A stretch of 11,963 bases of DNA from CAYWTX01 sp964461295 (lineage in GTDB: Bacteria > Planctomycetota > Phycisphaerae > SM23-33). Where the stretch lies: positions 1 through 11,963 of the forward strand of contig CAYWTX010000704.1 of assembly GCA_964461295.1 (NCBI GenBank), written 5' to 3'. The stretch's first letter is position 1. Each line of letters begins with the position of its first letter. The notes beneath the pieces are model-generated. The model did not search any database, was not told the DNA's origin, and saw nothing but the letters and a program-made list of their open reading frames with translations. The position numbers were made by a program, and so were the translations under genes. Shown piece by piece: positions 1-7,583 of the stretch.

Positions 1-7
1 CTCCGAC

Positions 8-39
8 CTGTGCTGCACAGCTTGGAAAGCTGTGCCACC
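8..39. repeat. Hairpin repeat downstream of the PQQ-propeller gene
   Basis: Positions 15-23 (GCACAGCTT) pair perfectly with 27-35 (AAGCTGTGC) across a 3-nt GGA loop and are followed by CCACC. A second small palindrome (CTGTGC-T-GCACAG, 8-20) overlaps the left arm. The element lies about 80 bp beyond the stop codon of the minus-strand gene. There is no T-run, so it is not a classical intrinsic terminator. The same plan (8-bp stem, GGA loop, CCACC flank) recurs at 11640-11665 with a different stem sequence. The rest of 1-118 shows no gene. Confidence 0.75.
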
Positions 40-118
40 AAGACTGGCTTGCTCAGGTCATTTCGTGACGGACCCTTAGGCCTTCGATTCGCTCCCGGCG
101 CGCCACCGCTTGATGCAC

Positions 119-3100
119 CTATCGCTCGATCTGTTCCATCGCCTTCGCCGCCCTTCGCCCTCCGGGGCTCTCCGGCGAGGCCCTCGCCGCCGCCGCGAGG
201 TACGCCTTTCGCCGCGCCAGTTCCGCCAGCCACGCCTTCGCGTCGGCCTCGGCGCCGCTGGACGGCCAGAACCGCAGCATCACCGGCTCGGCCGCGGCGC
301 CCTTCGCAACCGAAACTTCCAGCACCAGCGGCAGGGGCGCCTCCGGCACGTCCACGAGCTGGTTGTGCTTCACTTCCACGCCGCCCAGCCACGCGCGCGC
401 CGCGCCGCCGCGCAGCTCCACGCGCATCATCCGCGCGAAGTCGCTCCGCAGCGCCGTCAGCAGGAACCAGGTACCCTCTGCCGCGCCGGCAAGGGTCTGC
501 ACGTCCAGGCCGCCGTCCTTCATCCATCCCTTGCGATGCTTGCTGAGCTGGGCCAGCGGCTGCCTCTTCCCGCACACGGCCATGCCGAAGCCCACGCTGC
601 TGTTGCCGTCGGCCCCCGTCAACTCCGACGCCGTCAACTCCGCCCGCACGGCCTGGACGTCCCCGCCCGCCGCGGGCCCCAGCACGAACCACTCATCCGG
701 CAGCAGGCGCGACCAGAGCGTCTCGCCGCGGATGGCGCCGTGCCCGCCGCGCTCGCCGCTGCCGCGCCGAGCGATCCTCGGCGCCGCCGCCGGGGCCGTC
801 GCGGGCCGATCCGGGTAAAGCTGGTCGAGCAGTTCCGCCGCGATCGCCTCGGCCTCGTACTTCCGCCCCGCCTCGCCCGTGTACCCGATGCACGTCAGCG
901 AGTTCTGCGACCGCACGTACATCCGCTCGCCGTCGAAGCACGGCCCGCCGGTGGTCAGGTCCAGCTTGTTGCGGGCCAGCAGCAGCCCGTCGGGACCGCT
1001 GTCCAGGACGCTCATCCCGCTGCCGTGGTGGATCCCCATCGGCGCCGCGAAGAACTGCCCGTAGTCCGCCACGTACAGCCTGCCGCCCGCCATCGCGATC
1101 GCCGGGTAGCACCGCCCCGGACGAATCCACAGCAGGTCGTGCCGCATCGACCGCACCGCGCCGTCGGCGGCGTCCAGCACGTCCAGCCGCCAGCCGAACG
1201 CGTACAGCAGCCCCCCCTCCAGCAGGGCGTAGTTGCCGCTGTCGTACCCCACGCCGGGGTGCCACACCTGCCAGGCCGTCCGCACCCCGATGCTGTCCCG
1301 GTCCTGCATCAGCAACTCGTAGCACGCTTTGTGGTGGGGGCCGCTGATGATCACCCGCCCGCGCCCGTCGCCGATCGGCGAGCCGTATTCCTCCCGGCTG
1401 CCCAGGTACATCCGCAACACCTTGCCGTCCTGGACTCGAACCACCGTGCCGTTGGCCGTCACCACCACGTCCAGGGCCTCGCGCCCGTTGGTCAACCGCA
1501 TCGGCAGCGGCGTGCCGGTAACCTCCCCGCTGGTCCCCTCGGCCGTCGCCGCCGTCCACAACTCCCTGCCCGTGTCCGGCTCGTACGCTCGCAGCGTCGA
1601 CGTCACCTTCTTGTAGTCGTGCACGCGGGCGAACCCGCTGGCTGGCAGCATCACGATCAGCCGTCCCGCGCACAGCACCGGCGAGGGCACGTGGCTGCTC
1701 GTGCCCGTCGAGCCGCCGTGGTCGATCATCCATTTGCGATTGCCCTCCATGTCGAAGCACGCCAGCACGCCCGTGTTGTACTTCACCCACACGCACCTGC
1801 CGTCCGTCACCGGCGTGGAGATCGTGTGCCCCGTGACGGTGTTCCACGCCGGCCCCTGCACGCCCGCCTTGCGGAGCAGTTGCAGATACGCAGCGCCGCC
1901 GCGCGACAACTCCTCGTACCTCTCCGCCGCCTGGTTGGCGTCCAGCCCCTGCTTGGCCAGCGCCTCCATCCGCTCCGCCTTCGTCCTGCCCAGCGCCGCC
2001 AGTTGGGCCCGCGCCCTGGCCGTCCCTTCCCTCGCCCCCGCGGCCTCCTTGCGAATCTCCTCGCCGCGCAGCTCGAAAATCTCGCAGTCGCGCCGCCACA
2101 GTTCCTTGCCGTCGGCTTTGTTCAGGCACAGCAACGTGTGCGGCTCCAGGTTCGTGAACACCCGCTCGCCCGCGATCACCGGCGTGGCGTGGCTGGACTC
2201 CAGCGGCACGCGCCACGCGACGTTCATTCCCTTCTCGATGTCCCACGCCACGGGCGGGCGCGCCGCCGGCCAGCGACCCGTCCCATCGCCGCGCCAGCCG
2301 CTCACCGCCCCTTCCCCCGCCGGCTGCTTCAGCGATTCGTACGCCTTCGCCAACTCCGTCTGCCGCCGCTTCGCCGCCTCGGGCGGCGCCGGCTGCCCTC
2401 CCACGCACACCCGCAGCGAGAAGTACGTTTCATCGGTGTGGTTGTCCAGCCGCACCACCAGCCGGTTGACGCCACGAACCAACGCCGCCCGCGCCAGCCC
2501 CGTCCTTTCGTCGCGGGCCGGGTCCTTCTCCGGCCGGGACATCCACACCAGGCGGTCGTTGACCCACAGCGCCCCGCCGTCGTTGATGGTCACGCCCAGC
2601 CAGACCTCGCGCGGCGACGGGGCAATGATCCGGGTGGCGGCGTGGAAGCTCGTGCGCGGCAGGTCCACGCGCCGCGGCGTCAGGCCCGTCTCCCATTGCG
2701 CGATGCTCGGGGGGCGCGTGTGGCCCAGGCCCGTCCGGCTCTGGCCCATGTTCGAGTCCGCCGCCAGCGGCGCCAGCGTGTCGGGGATCAGGTACTGTTT
2801 GGCCACGCCGCGAAGCCGGCTCGCCACGGTCAGCGGCGCGTCCCACGCGGGCACGACCTCCGGCAGCGTCGCCAGCGCGACCGGGCAGAACTCCCCCGGC
2901 AGCGGGCCGAGGAACGTCCACCCGCCGATCAGCCGCCACTCCTGGTTGCCGCCCTCGGCCTGCGCGCCGGGCAGCACGCCATGGCCGCCCCGCTCGCGCG
3001 GCAGCTCCTGCTCGCCGTAGTAGGGCCCGAACGCCGGGTCGCCGCAGTCGGCGCCGTCGACGGCATACTCGCCGCCCTGGCCCGCCCGCCACGCCTCCGC

Positions 3101-4174
3101 CAATCGCCGCATCGCCCCCACGTGCTCCCGGATCGGCCCCAACGCCGCCAGCAGCGCCGGGTTCGCCTTGGCAGCCCCGGCCGCGGCGACCCCCGCGCCG
3201 CGCGGCGGCCCGGGGGCCTTCGGCCCGTCCAGACCCAGGTCGTCGCCCTCGCCGATGTCCAGCCGCTTGGGCGGCTCGTTCGTCCCGGGCGGCTTCTCGC
3301 CGCCGGCGCCCGCTGTCTTCAGCTCCGCCCGGGCCGGCAGGTACTCCGGCGTCGCCGCAAAGGCGTGCTCCACCGCCCACCCGTGCTCCAGCGCCAGCGC
3401 GCAGCCGTGAACCTCCCGGTACAGCCGACACGCCTGCGTCTCCAGCCAGCACGCCCGCTTGTGAAGCATCCCCTCGTACCCGCCGCCCAGTTCGATCTGC
3501 GGTTCGGCCGCCGCCGCGGGCACGAACGCCGCCTCGCGCACGCTGCCGATCAGCGCGCCCTTCCGCGGCGCCACCGGGGCCGACTCGGCCCGATACGTGA
3601 TCCCCTCCGACGTCGCGTCGTGCCACGGCGTCTCCGGAATCGCCGCCGCCCCCGCCGTCGAGTACGTCCCGCTCACCTTGCCCGCCTCGACGCCCGCGTC
3701 GATCGTGAACTCCACGTCCATCCGTCGGCTGTGGCAGTTGAACTTCCCGCGCCCGAACGCCATCGCCGCGCGCAACGTGCCGCTGAGCCGCTTGCCGTCG
3801 AACGTCAGGCCGCCGGCGTCCACGAAATGCGGCCCGCCATACCACCCCGGCGTGCCGCCTTGGCTGGGCAGCCACCGCCCCGCCCCGCGCCACAACGTCG
3901 CCACGAAGTCGTCCTTGCCCGTCGCCCCGTGCCCGCCCGGATACGAGATCACCCCGGTCAATCGCAGTTCGATCACGACGGCCGGCTCCACGCCCTTGTC
4001 CCGCTGACGCACCTGCGCCAGCAGCCGATCCCGCACGGCCTTCATCGCCGCCACGTCCGCCCGCAGCCCCTCCATCTCCGCGTCGGCCGGTCCCGCCCCG
4101 CCGGCGGCATGACAGAGCGGGGCCGGGAAGCCCACGAGCAGCAGACCGATCAGTCGATACCGGAGCTGGCCCAC
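119..4174 (-). CDS. Secreted PQQ-like beta-propeller protein with galactose-binding-like domain
   Basis: The protein has 1351 residues. It starts at GTG (4172-4174) behind an AAGAGGA Shine-Dalgarno-like stretch and ends at TAG (119-121). The N-terminus (RYRLIGLLLVGFPAPLCHA) looks like a signal peptide cut near residue 23. Residues about 60-200 form an unrecognised beta-rich region, and about 285-336 a Gly/Pro/Ala linker. At about 520-590 lies a galactose-binding-like beta-sandwich (VWLGVTINDGGALWVNDR, then NRLVVRLDNHTDETYFSLRV). A PQQ/Trp-like propeller runs from about 635 to 1100, with blade strands such as HTLLCLNKADGKELWRR, LRAYEPDTGRELWTA and LDVLDAADGAV. A charged helical segment at about 700-758 interrupts it, probably a coiled coil. 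The last 250 residues are unassigned. Such propellers occur in quinoprotein dehydrogenases and in many planctomycete proteins with no known cofactor. I see no basis for claiming PQQ binding, so substrate and reaction are unknown. The domain calls are fairly sure. Confidence 0.9.
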   Translation of the reverse strand: MGQLRYRLIGLLLVGFPAPLCHAAGGAGPADAEMEGLRADVAAMKAVRDRLLAQVRQRDKGVEPAVVIELRLTGVISYPGGHGATGKDDFVATLWRGAGRWLPSQGGTPGWYGGPHFVDAGGLTFDGKRLSGTLRAAMAFGRGKFNCHSRRMDVEFTIDAGVEAGKVSGTYSTAGAAAIPETPWHDATSEGITYRAESAPVAPRKGALIGSVREAAFVPAAAAEPQIELGGGYEGMLHKRACWLETQACRLYREVHGCALALEHGWAVEHAFAATPEYLPARAELKTAGAGGEKPPGTNEPPKRLDIGEGDDLGLDGPKAPGPPRGAGVAAAGAAKANPALLAALGPIREHVGAMRRLAEAWRAGQGGEYAVDGADCGDPAFGPYYGEQELPRERGGHGVLPGAQAEGGNQEWRLIGGWTFLGPLPGEFCPVALATLPEVVPAWDAPLTVASRLRGVAKQYLIPDTLAPLAADSNMGQSRTGLGHTRPPSIAQWETGLTPRRVDLPRTSFHAATRIIAPSPREVWLGVTINDGGALWVNDRLVWMSRPEKDPARDERTGLARAALVRGVNRLVVRLDNHTDETYFSLRVCVGGQPAPPEAAKRRQTELAKAYESLKQPAGEGAVSGWRGDGTGRWPAARPPVAWDIEKGMNVAWRVPLESSHATPVIAGERVFTNLEPHTLLCLNKADGKELWRRDCEIFELRGEEIRKEAAGAREGTARARAQLAALGRTKAERMEALAKQGLDANQAAERYEELSRGGAAYLQLLRKAGVQGPAWNTVTGHTISTPVTDGRCVWVKYNTGVLACFDMEGNRKWMIDHGGSTGTSSHVPSPVLCAGRLIVMLPASGFARVHDYKKVTSTLRAYEPDTGRELWTAATAEGTSGEVTGTPLPMRLTNGREALDVVVTANGTVVRVQDGKVLRMYLGSREEYGSPIGDGRGRVIISGPHHKACYELLMQDRDSIGVRTAWQVWHPGVGYDSGNYALLEGGLLYAFGWRLDVLDAADGAVRSMRHDLLWIRPGRCYPAIAMAGGRLYVADYGQFFAAPMGIHHGSGMSVLDSGPDGLLLARNKLDLTTGGPCFDGERMYVRSQNSLTCIGYTGEAGRKYEAEAIAAELLDQLYPDRPATAPAAAPRIARRGSGERGGHGAIRGETLWSRLLPDEWFVLGPAAGGDVQAVRAELTASELTGADGNSSVGFGMAVCGKRQPLAQLSKHRKGWMKDGGLDVQTLAGAAEGTWFLLTALRSDFARMMRVELRGGAARAWLGGVEVKHNQLVDVPEAPLPLVLEVSVAKGAAAEPVMLRFWPSSGAEADAKAWLAELARRKAYLAAAARASPESPGGRRAAKAMEQIER

Positions 4175-4280
4175 GTCCGTCCTCTTGTCTCAGCGAACGC
4201 CGCTCCATGTGAAACACTTCCGCGGCCCCTGTGGCACACTCGGCACGGGTGCTTGTGGGCGGGCGGACCCGGCGGCGCGA

Positions 4281-4385
4281 GAAACCGTGAGCGTAGGCGC
4301 ATTCCTCCCGCAGGACCCGACCAGGGGGCCTGGATATGGGTTGGGGCGCACTTGCCGAAAAGAGAGAGCCCACGCTCACGGTTCC
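4281..4385. repeat. Inverted repeat with 18-bp arms, MITE-like
   Basis: The left arm, GAAACCGTGAGCGTAGGC (4281-4298), matches the reverse complement of the right arm, GCCCACGCTCACGGTTCC (4368-4385), at 16 of 18 positions. The 69-bp interior holds a small CCAGG-GGG-CCTGG palindrome (4321-4333). I see no target-site duplication and no coding capacity. A miniature non-autonomous element is one reading. A chance or regulatory structure in a promoter gap is the other. Confidence 0.6.
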
Positions 4386-4533
4386 TGCCGGCCGTCGATG
4401 CGATGGTCGGACCAGCGAGCCGCCGTAGGGCCCTGAACAGACATGGAGGCCGGCGAGTGAGGTGCTCGGCGGAAGCAGGCCACAAGGTGAACGGCTGAGA
4501 AGCGGTCCTGAACCCCAGCGGCCGGCGAAACCC

Positions 4534-4547
4534 CCGTGCCGGCACGG
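4534..4547. repeat. 14-bp palindrome, copy 1
   Basis: CCGTGCCGGCACGG is a perfect palindrome followed by CAGTT. The same 14 bases recur exactly at 4612-4625 (followed by TAGTT) and at 11947-11960. Three exact copies in 12 kb, all outside recognisable genes, are beyond chance even at this GC content, so it is a dispersed repeat or a protein-binding site. Confidence 0.75.
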
Positions 4548-4611
4548 CAGTTCTTCGGGAACGCCTGTCGGGCCCACTGCGAACCCTCCGAGCGGCGTTT
4601 TCCAAGAACAC

Positions 4612-4625
4612 CCGTGCCGGCACGG
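4612..4625. repeat. 14-bp palindrome, copy 2
   Basis: This is an exact second copy of CCGTGCCGGCACGG, 78 bp after the first. The bases after it (TAGTTTCGAG) resemble those after copy 1 (CAGTTCTTCGGG), so the repeat unit is longer than the palindrome. A CGCCCT-G-AGGGCG hairpin at 4636-4648 follows directly. Confidence 0.75.
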
Positions 4626-4670
4626 TAGTTTCGAGCGCCCTGAGGGCGTCAGAGGGGTGTGTGCCCATAC

Positions 4671-4715
4671 GACACTCCACACTCGACACTTGACGCTCGA
4701 CACTCCATACTCGAC
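4671..4715. repeat. 28-bp-period direct repeat abutting the exporter start
   Basis: GACACTCCACACTCGAC (4671-4687) recurs as GACACTCCATACTCGAC (4699-4715) with one mismatch. The 11 bases between them are also built from the same CTCGACACT-like words. The tract ends 5 bp before the GTG start of the LysE-type gene and occupies the place where a ribosome binding site would be expected. Confidence 0.75.
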
Positions 4716-4720
4716 CTGCT

Positions 4721-5464
4721 GTGCCCGACCCGACCCTCATCTTCCTGCTCAAGGCCACAGGCACTTCGCTGTCCGGCGTGCTGGCGCCGGGGGCGCTGAC
4801 GGCCGCAACGCTCGAGGCCGGCGCCCGCCGCAAGCACGCCGGAGCGTGGGTGGCCGTCGGACACGGCGTGGTCGAGCTCCCGCTGATGGTGCTGATCGTC
4901 CTCGGCCTGGCGTTCCCCACGCTCTTCGGCGTGACCGACCTGCTGCAAGAGCCCGCCTTCCGCATCAGCGTGGGCCTGGCCGGCGGAGCTGCCCTCTTCC
5001 TCATGGCCGGCCTGACGCTCTGGGGCCTGCGGCCGAAGGCAACGGGCAGCAGGAAGCGGGCAACAGGGAGGAATGGCGCACCCCAGGAGGCCCGGCACCT
5101 TGTGGATGAGCCGCTCGCGGGTGGCGCCGAACCGCCCCCCGCCGTCCCGGCAGGCAAACTCACTCGGCCTCTCCTGGCGGGCATCGTTCTGTCGGCCGGG
5201 AACCCCTACTTCCTGTTCTGGTGGGCCACGGTGGGGCTGGGGCTGACCGCGCAGGCGTACGAACTGGGCGTCCTCGCTTTTGTGCTCTTCGCGATCATCC
5301 ACTGGCTGTGCGACTTTCTCTGGCTGGAAGTTCTGTCCATGACGAGCTTCTACGGCACGGTCCTGCTGGGCCCGCGAACGCGGCAGGTCATTTCGGCCGC
5401 GTGCGGCGTCGCCATGGCGGGCTTCGGCGTCATGTTCGCCATCGACGCCGCCAGAGCGATGTGA
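4721..5464 (+). CDS. LysE/RhtB-family exporter-like membrane protein
   Basis: The 247-residue protein has about six hydrophobic segments (roughly residues 5-28, 43-67, 82-103, 148-174, 178-203 and 222-243). Family hallmarks are the N-terminal SGVLAPGALTAATLEAG, which matches the P-G-P-near-TM1 region of LysE, and SAGNPYFLFWWA at about 158-169, matching the conserved NP-x-x-x-F-W region. LysE/RhtB proteins export amino acids or similar small molecules; the substrate here is unknown. The GTG at 4721 is the first start after an in-frame stop (4691-4693) and has no Shine-Dalgarno sequence, because a direct repeat lies directly upstream. The TM3-TM4 loop (about residues 105-146) is long and begins with a repeated ATGSRKR/ATGRNGA heptad of low-complexity DNA. 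The next gene follows after 63 nt. A different true start inside the frame is possible. Confidence 0.8.
   Translation: MPDPTLIFLLKATGTSLSGVLAPGALTAATLEAGARRKHAGAWVAVGHGVVELPLMVLIVLGLAFPTLFGVTDLLQEPAFRISVGLAGGAALFLMAGLTLWGLRPKATGSRKRATGRNGAPQEARHLVDEPLAGGAEPPPAVPAGKLTRPLLAGIVLSAGNPYFLFWWATVGLGLTAQAYELGVLAFVLFAIIHWLCDFLWLEVLSMTSFYGTVLLGPRTRQVISAACGVAMAGFGVMFAIDAARAM
5038..5076. repeat. Low-complexity 21-bp repeat inside the exporter gene
   Basis: GGCAACGGGCAGCAGGAAGC begins at 5038, and a degenerate copy starting GGCAACAGGGAGGAATGG begins at 5059, giving a 21-bp period that keeps the reading frame. It encodes the hydrophilic loop between the third and fourth membrane segments. It looks like an in-frame insertion tolerated in a loop, though simple tandem duplication of a native linker would look the same. 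Confidence 0.55.
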
Positions 5465-5527
5465 ATCGCCATGTTCTTGAAGTGCCTGCCCAACACGCGT
5501 CGTCCCACTATCGGAAAGGACTGAACA

Positions 5528-7519
5528 ATGATCTTCTTCGCTCGCTGCGATCACCGGCGGTTCTGGTATGCGATGATCCTCCTGGCCGCGGGGGTGCTGG
5601 TGGCCGGCAAGGCGCTCGCCGCCTCGCCCCCGGCCGACGACGCCAATACCCAGCGCGGCTACTTGGGCGCCTCGCTGGACGCCACGAGCATCACGCAGGT
5701 GGTGCCCGGAATGGCGGCAGCCAAGGCCGGACTCCAAGCCGGCGACACCATCACCGCCCTCGACGGCAGGCGGGTGCAGACCAATGACGACGTGCAGGCG
5801 GCGCTGACCCGAAGCAAGCCCGGGCAGAAGGTCAAGGTCCAGTATGCCCGTGACGGCAAGCAGGGCGAGGCGGACGTGACGCTTTCGGCCCAGCCGAAGG
5901 CCGCGCAACTGCCGACGGGCCTGCCCCCCGCTGCCGGCGGGAGCCCCCACTACACTCGCAAGGGCGAGCCGCTGCCGAAAGCCGGAAGCCTCAAGGCCGG
6001 CCTGAAATGGCTGGCGGCTCAGCAACTCGCCGACGGCTCGTTCCCCGCCTCCGGCGAGTTCGGACGGGACACGACGTTCACCACCGCAATCTCCTCGCTG
6101 TCGGGCATGGCGCTGATGCTGGACGAGGAGTTCAAGCCCCAGGTGGACAAAGCGCTGGGCTTCCTCCTCAAGTGCTGCCACGACGACGGGTACATCTACG
6201 CCAAACAACCCTCGTTCAAGGGCATGTGGGAGCACGGAATGGCGACGCAGTTCCTGGCCGAGGCCGCCATCCGCCGGCAAAGGGCCGGGCAGGACCCCTG
6301 CGCGATTCTGCCCCGGCTTCGTTCGGCCGTGAGGCTCATCACGGCGGCGCAGAACATCGAGGGCGGGTGGGGCTATCGCGCGATGCACGACCCCCACGCC
6401 GAAGTCGGCCCGGCCGCGGCGCAACTGGACGCGCTGCTCCTGGCGCATCGGGCTGGAATCGAGGTCCATGACCGGTGCGTCCGCCGGGGCCTGAGGAGTC
6501 AGGCGGCTTTGATGCTGCCCCCAGGCAAGGCCACGCTCCAGGGCGAATGGCGATCCGCCGCCTACGAAGCGCAGGCCTTCGTGCTGGAGTCCATCCTGGG
6601 CTGGAGGGATCGGCCCGACGCCAATGCGTACCTGGAGGCCGTGTCCGGCGTCGAACCGGCCGCCTACTTCCGCCAGTACGTCGAGCGCACGCCGTTCCGC
6701 GGCGCCTACTGGGTGGGCGGATACCACACGTTGGGACTGTACTACACGGCCGTGGCATACCGGCGAATGGGCAAGGACCGCGGCGACGCCTTCGCCAAGT
6801 GGCACCAGGAGGTCGCTTCGCATCTGACCAGGTGCCAGAATGAACAGGGCGCCTGGAAGGGCTGGTTCGGCGACTCATACGGAACCGCCTTCGCCTGCCT
6901 GACTCTCGCGGCGGACGGCAACGGGCTGGAGACCTTCTCCGCGGCCGACGAATCATCCGGCGCAGCCAAGCCCAAGGCGCCCGCGGACGCCGCCAGGACA
7001 GTCCTGGCCGGCGGGGAACAGATCAAGCTGACCTACTCGCTGGCCCAGGCGCGAACCCGTCACGCCCAGCCGGGCGCCAAGGAGCTTGCCCTCAAGGCCG
7101 GCCTGAAAGAGGGCGAAGCTACATGGTCGGGCAAGGACTTGGCCGCCCTGTTGCCGCGGGAACCCGTCGGCGCCGGCAGCGTCTGGATGGTCCCGCAGGA
7201 GTTGGCGTCGCGATTGTTCTCGCCCTTTCACCCGACGGCCAGGGGTTCCATCGAGGCCCAGGTGAAACGAAGGACGGACAAGGGCCTGGAGGTCGCCTTG
7301 AGCGGCATCGCCAAGTTCGGCTTGCCCGACGCCGACATGATCGTGACAACCTGCCTGTCCGGTTCGATGGAGGTGGACGACAAGGCGGGCAGGATCCTCT
7401 CGTTCGATCTCGAAACAGTCAGTGGATGCATCCGCGTCAAGATGGGAACGGGCGGATACGTCTCATTGAACGACACGGTCTTCAAGGTGGCCTCGGCCGC
7501 GGAGGCCGAAGCGCCGTGA
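5528..7519 (+). CDS. Secreted PDZ-domain protein with prenyltransferase/squalene-cyclase-like fold
   Basis: The protein has 663 residues. It starts at ATG with a good AAAGGA site (5515-5520) 7 nt upstream. Residues 1-32 form a signal peptide (RRFWYAMILLAAGVLVAGKA, likely cut after ALA). A PDZ domain spans about 42-121 (GYLGASLD, then AAKAGLQAGDTITALDGRRV). An alpha/alpha-toroid region of the prenyltransferase/squalene-cyclase type spans about 150-462; its repeats each pair a helix with a Q/G-rich turn: LKWLAAQQLADGSF, LGFLLKCCHDDGYIY, VRLITAAQNIEGGWGYR and LTRCQNEQGAWKGW. I find no DxDD acid motif of hopene cyclases, so a cyclase reaction is doubtful and a binding or scaffold role is as likely. 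Residues about 490-655 form an unrecognised, probably beta-rich domain (GSVWMVPQELASRLFS, GSIEAQVKRR). PDZ domains usually bind peptide C-termini. The hydrolase gene follows after 64 nt. Function unknown; domain calls fairly sure. Confidence 0.9.
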   Translation: MIFFARCDHRRFWYAMILLAAGVLVAGKALAASPPADDANTQRGYLGASLDATSITQVVPGMAAAKAGLQAGDTITALDGRRVQTNDDVQAALTRSKPGQKVKVQYARDGKQGEADVTLSAQPKAAQLPTGLPPAAGGSPHYTRKGEPLPKAGSLKAGLKWLAAQQLADGSFPASGEFGRDTTFTTAISSLSGMALMLDEEFKPQVDKALGFLLKCCHDDGYIYAKQPSFKGMWEHGMATQFLAEAAIRRQRAGQDPCAILPRLRSAVRLITAAQNIEGGWGYRAMHDPHAEVGPAAAQLDALLLAHRAGIEVHDRCVRRGLRSQAALMLPPGKATLQGEWRSAAYEAQAFVLESILGWRDRPDANAYLEAVSGVEPAAYFRQYVERTPFRGAYWVGGYHTLGLYYTAVAYRRMGKDRGDAFAKWHQEVASHLTRCQNEQGAWKGWFGDSYGTAFACLTLAADGNGLETFSAADESSGAAKPKAPADAARTVLAGGEQIKLTYSLAQARTRHAQPGAKELALKAGLKEGEATWSGKDLAALLPREPVGAGSVWMVPQELASRLFSPFHPTARGSIEAQVKRRTDKGLEVALSGIAKFGLPDADMIVTTCLSGSMEVDDKAGRILSFDLETVSGCIRVKMGTGGYVSLNDTVFKVASAAEAEAP

Positions 7520-7583
7520 AGACGCCGCCCGCAATAGACGGCTTGCCGCGTCGTTCTCAGTTCAAGAAGGGACCTTCACGACT

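Larger units (their letters stand above)
4175..4720. other. Repeat-filled gap between divergent genes
   Basis: This 546-bp gap must hold the 5' ends and any promoters of both the minus-strand propeller gene and the plus-strand exporter gene. No gene and no convincing -35/-10 pair could be supported. It contains an 18-bp-arm inverted repeat (4281-4385), two copies of a 14-bp palindrome (4534-4547 and 4612-4625), a small CGCCCT-G-AGGGCG hairpin (4636-4648) and a 28-bp-period direct repeat (4671-4715). The open frames that cross it on both strands are shadows of high GC content. Confidence 0.7.

Noticed and set aside
110..4498. A 1462-codon open frame on the plus strand opposite the propeller gene
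   Set aside because: It is Arg/Pro/His-rich with no recognisable domain and lies antisense to a gene with clear domains. It arises because high third-position GC removes stops on the other strand.
4534..4715. CRISPR array
   Set aside because: There are only two palindrome copies and one two-unit direct repeat, spacings are irregular, there are no regular spacers, and no cas genes occur in the window.
4649..6823. A 724-codon minus-strand open frame across the exporter and PDZ genes
   Set aside because: It is antisense to two genes with recognisable domains and itself shows none.
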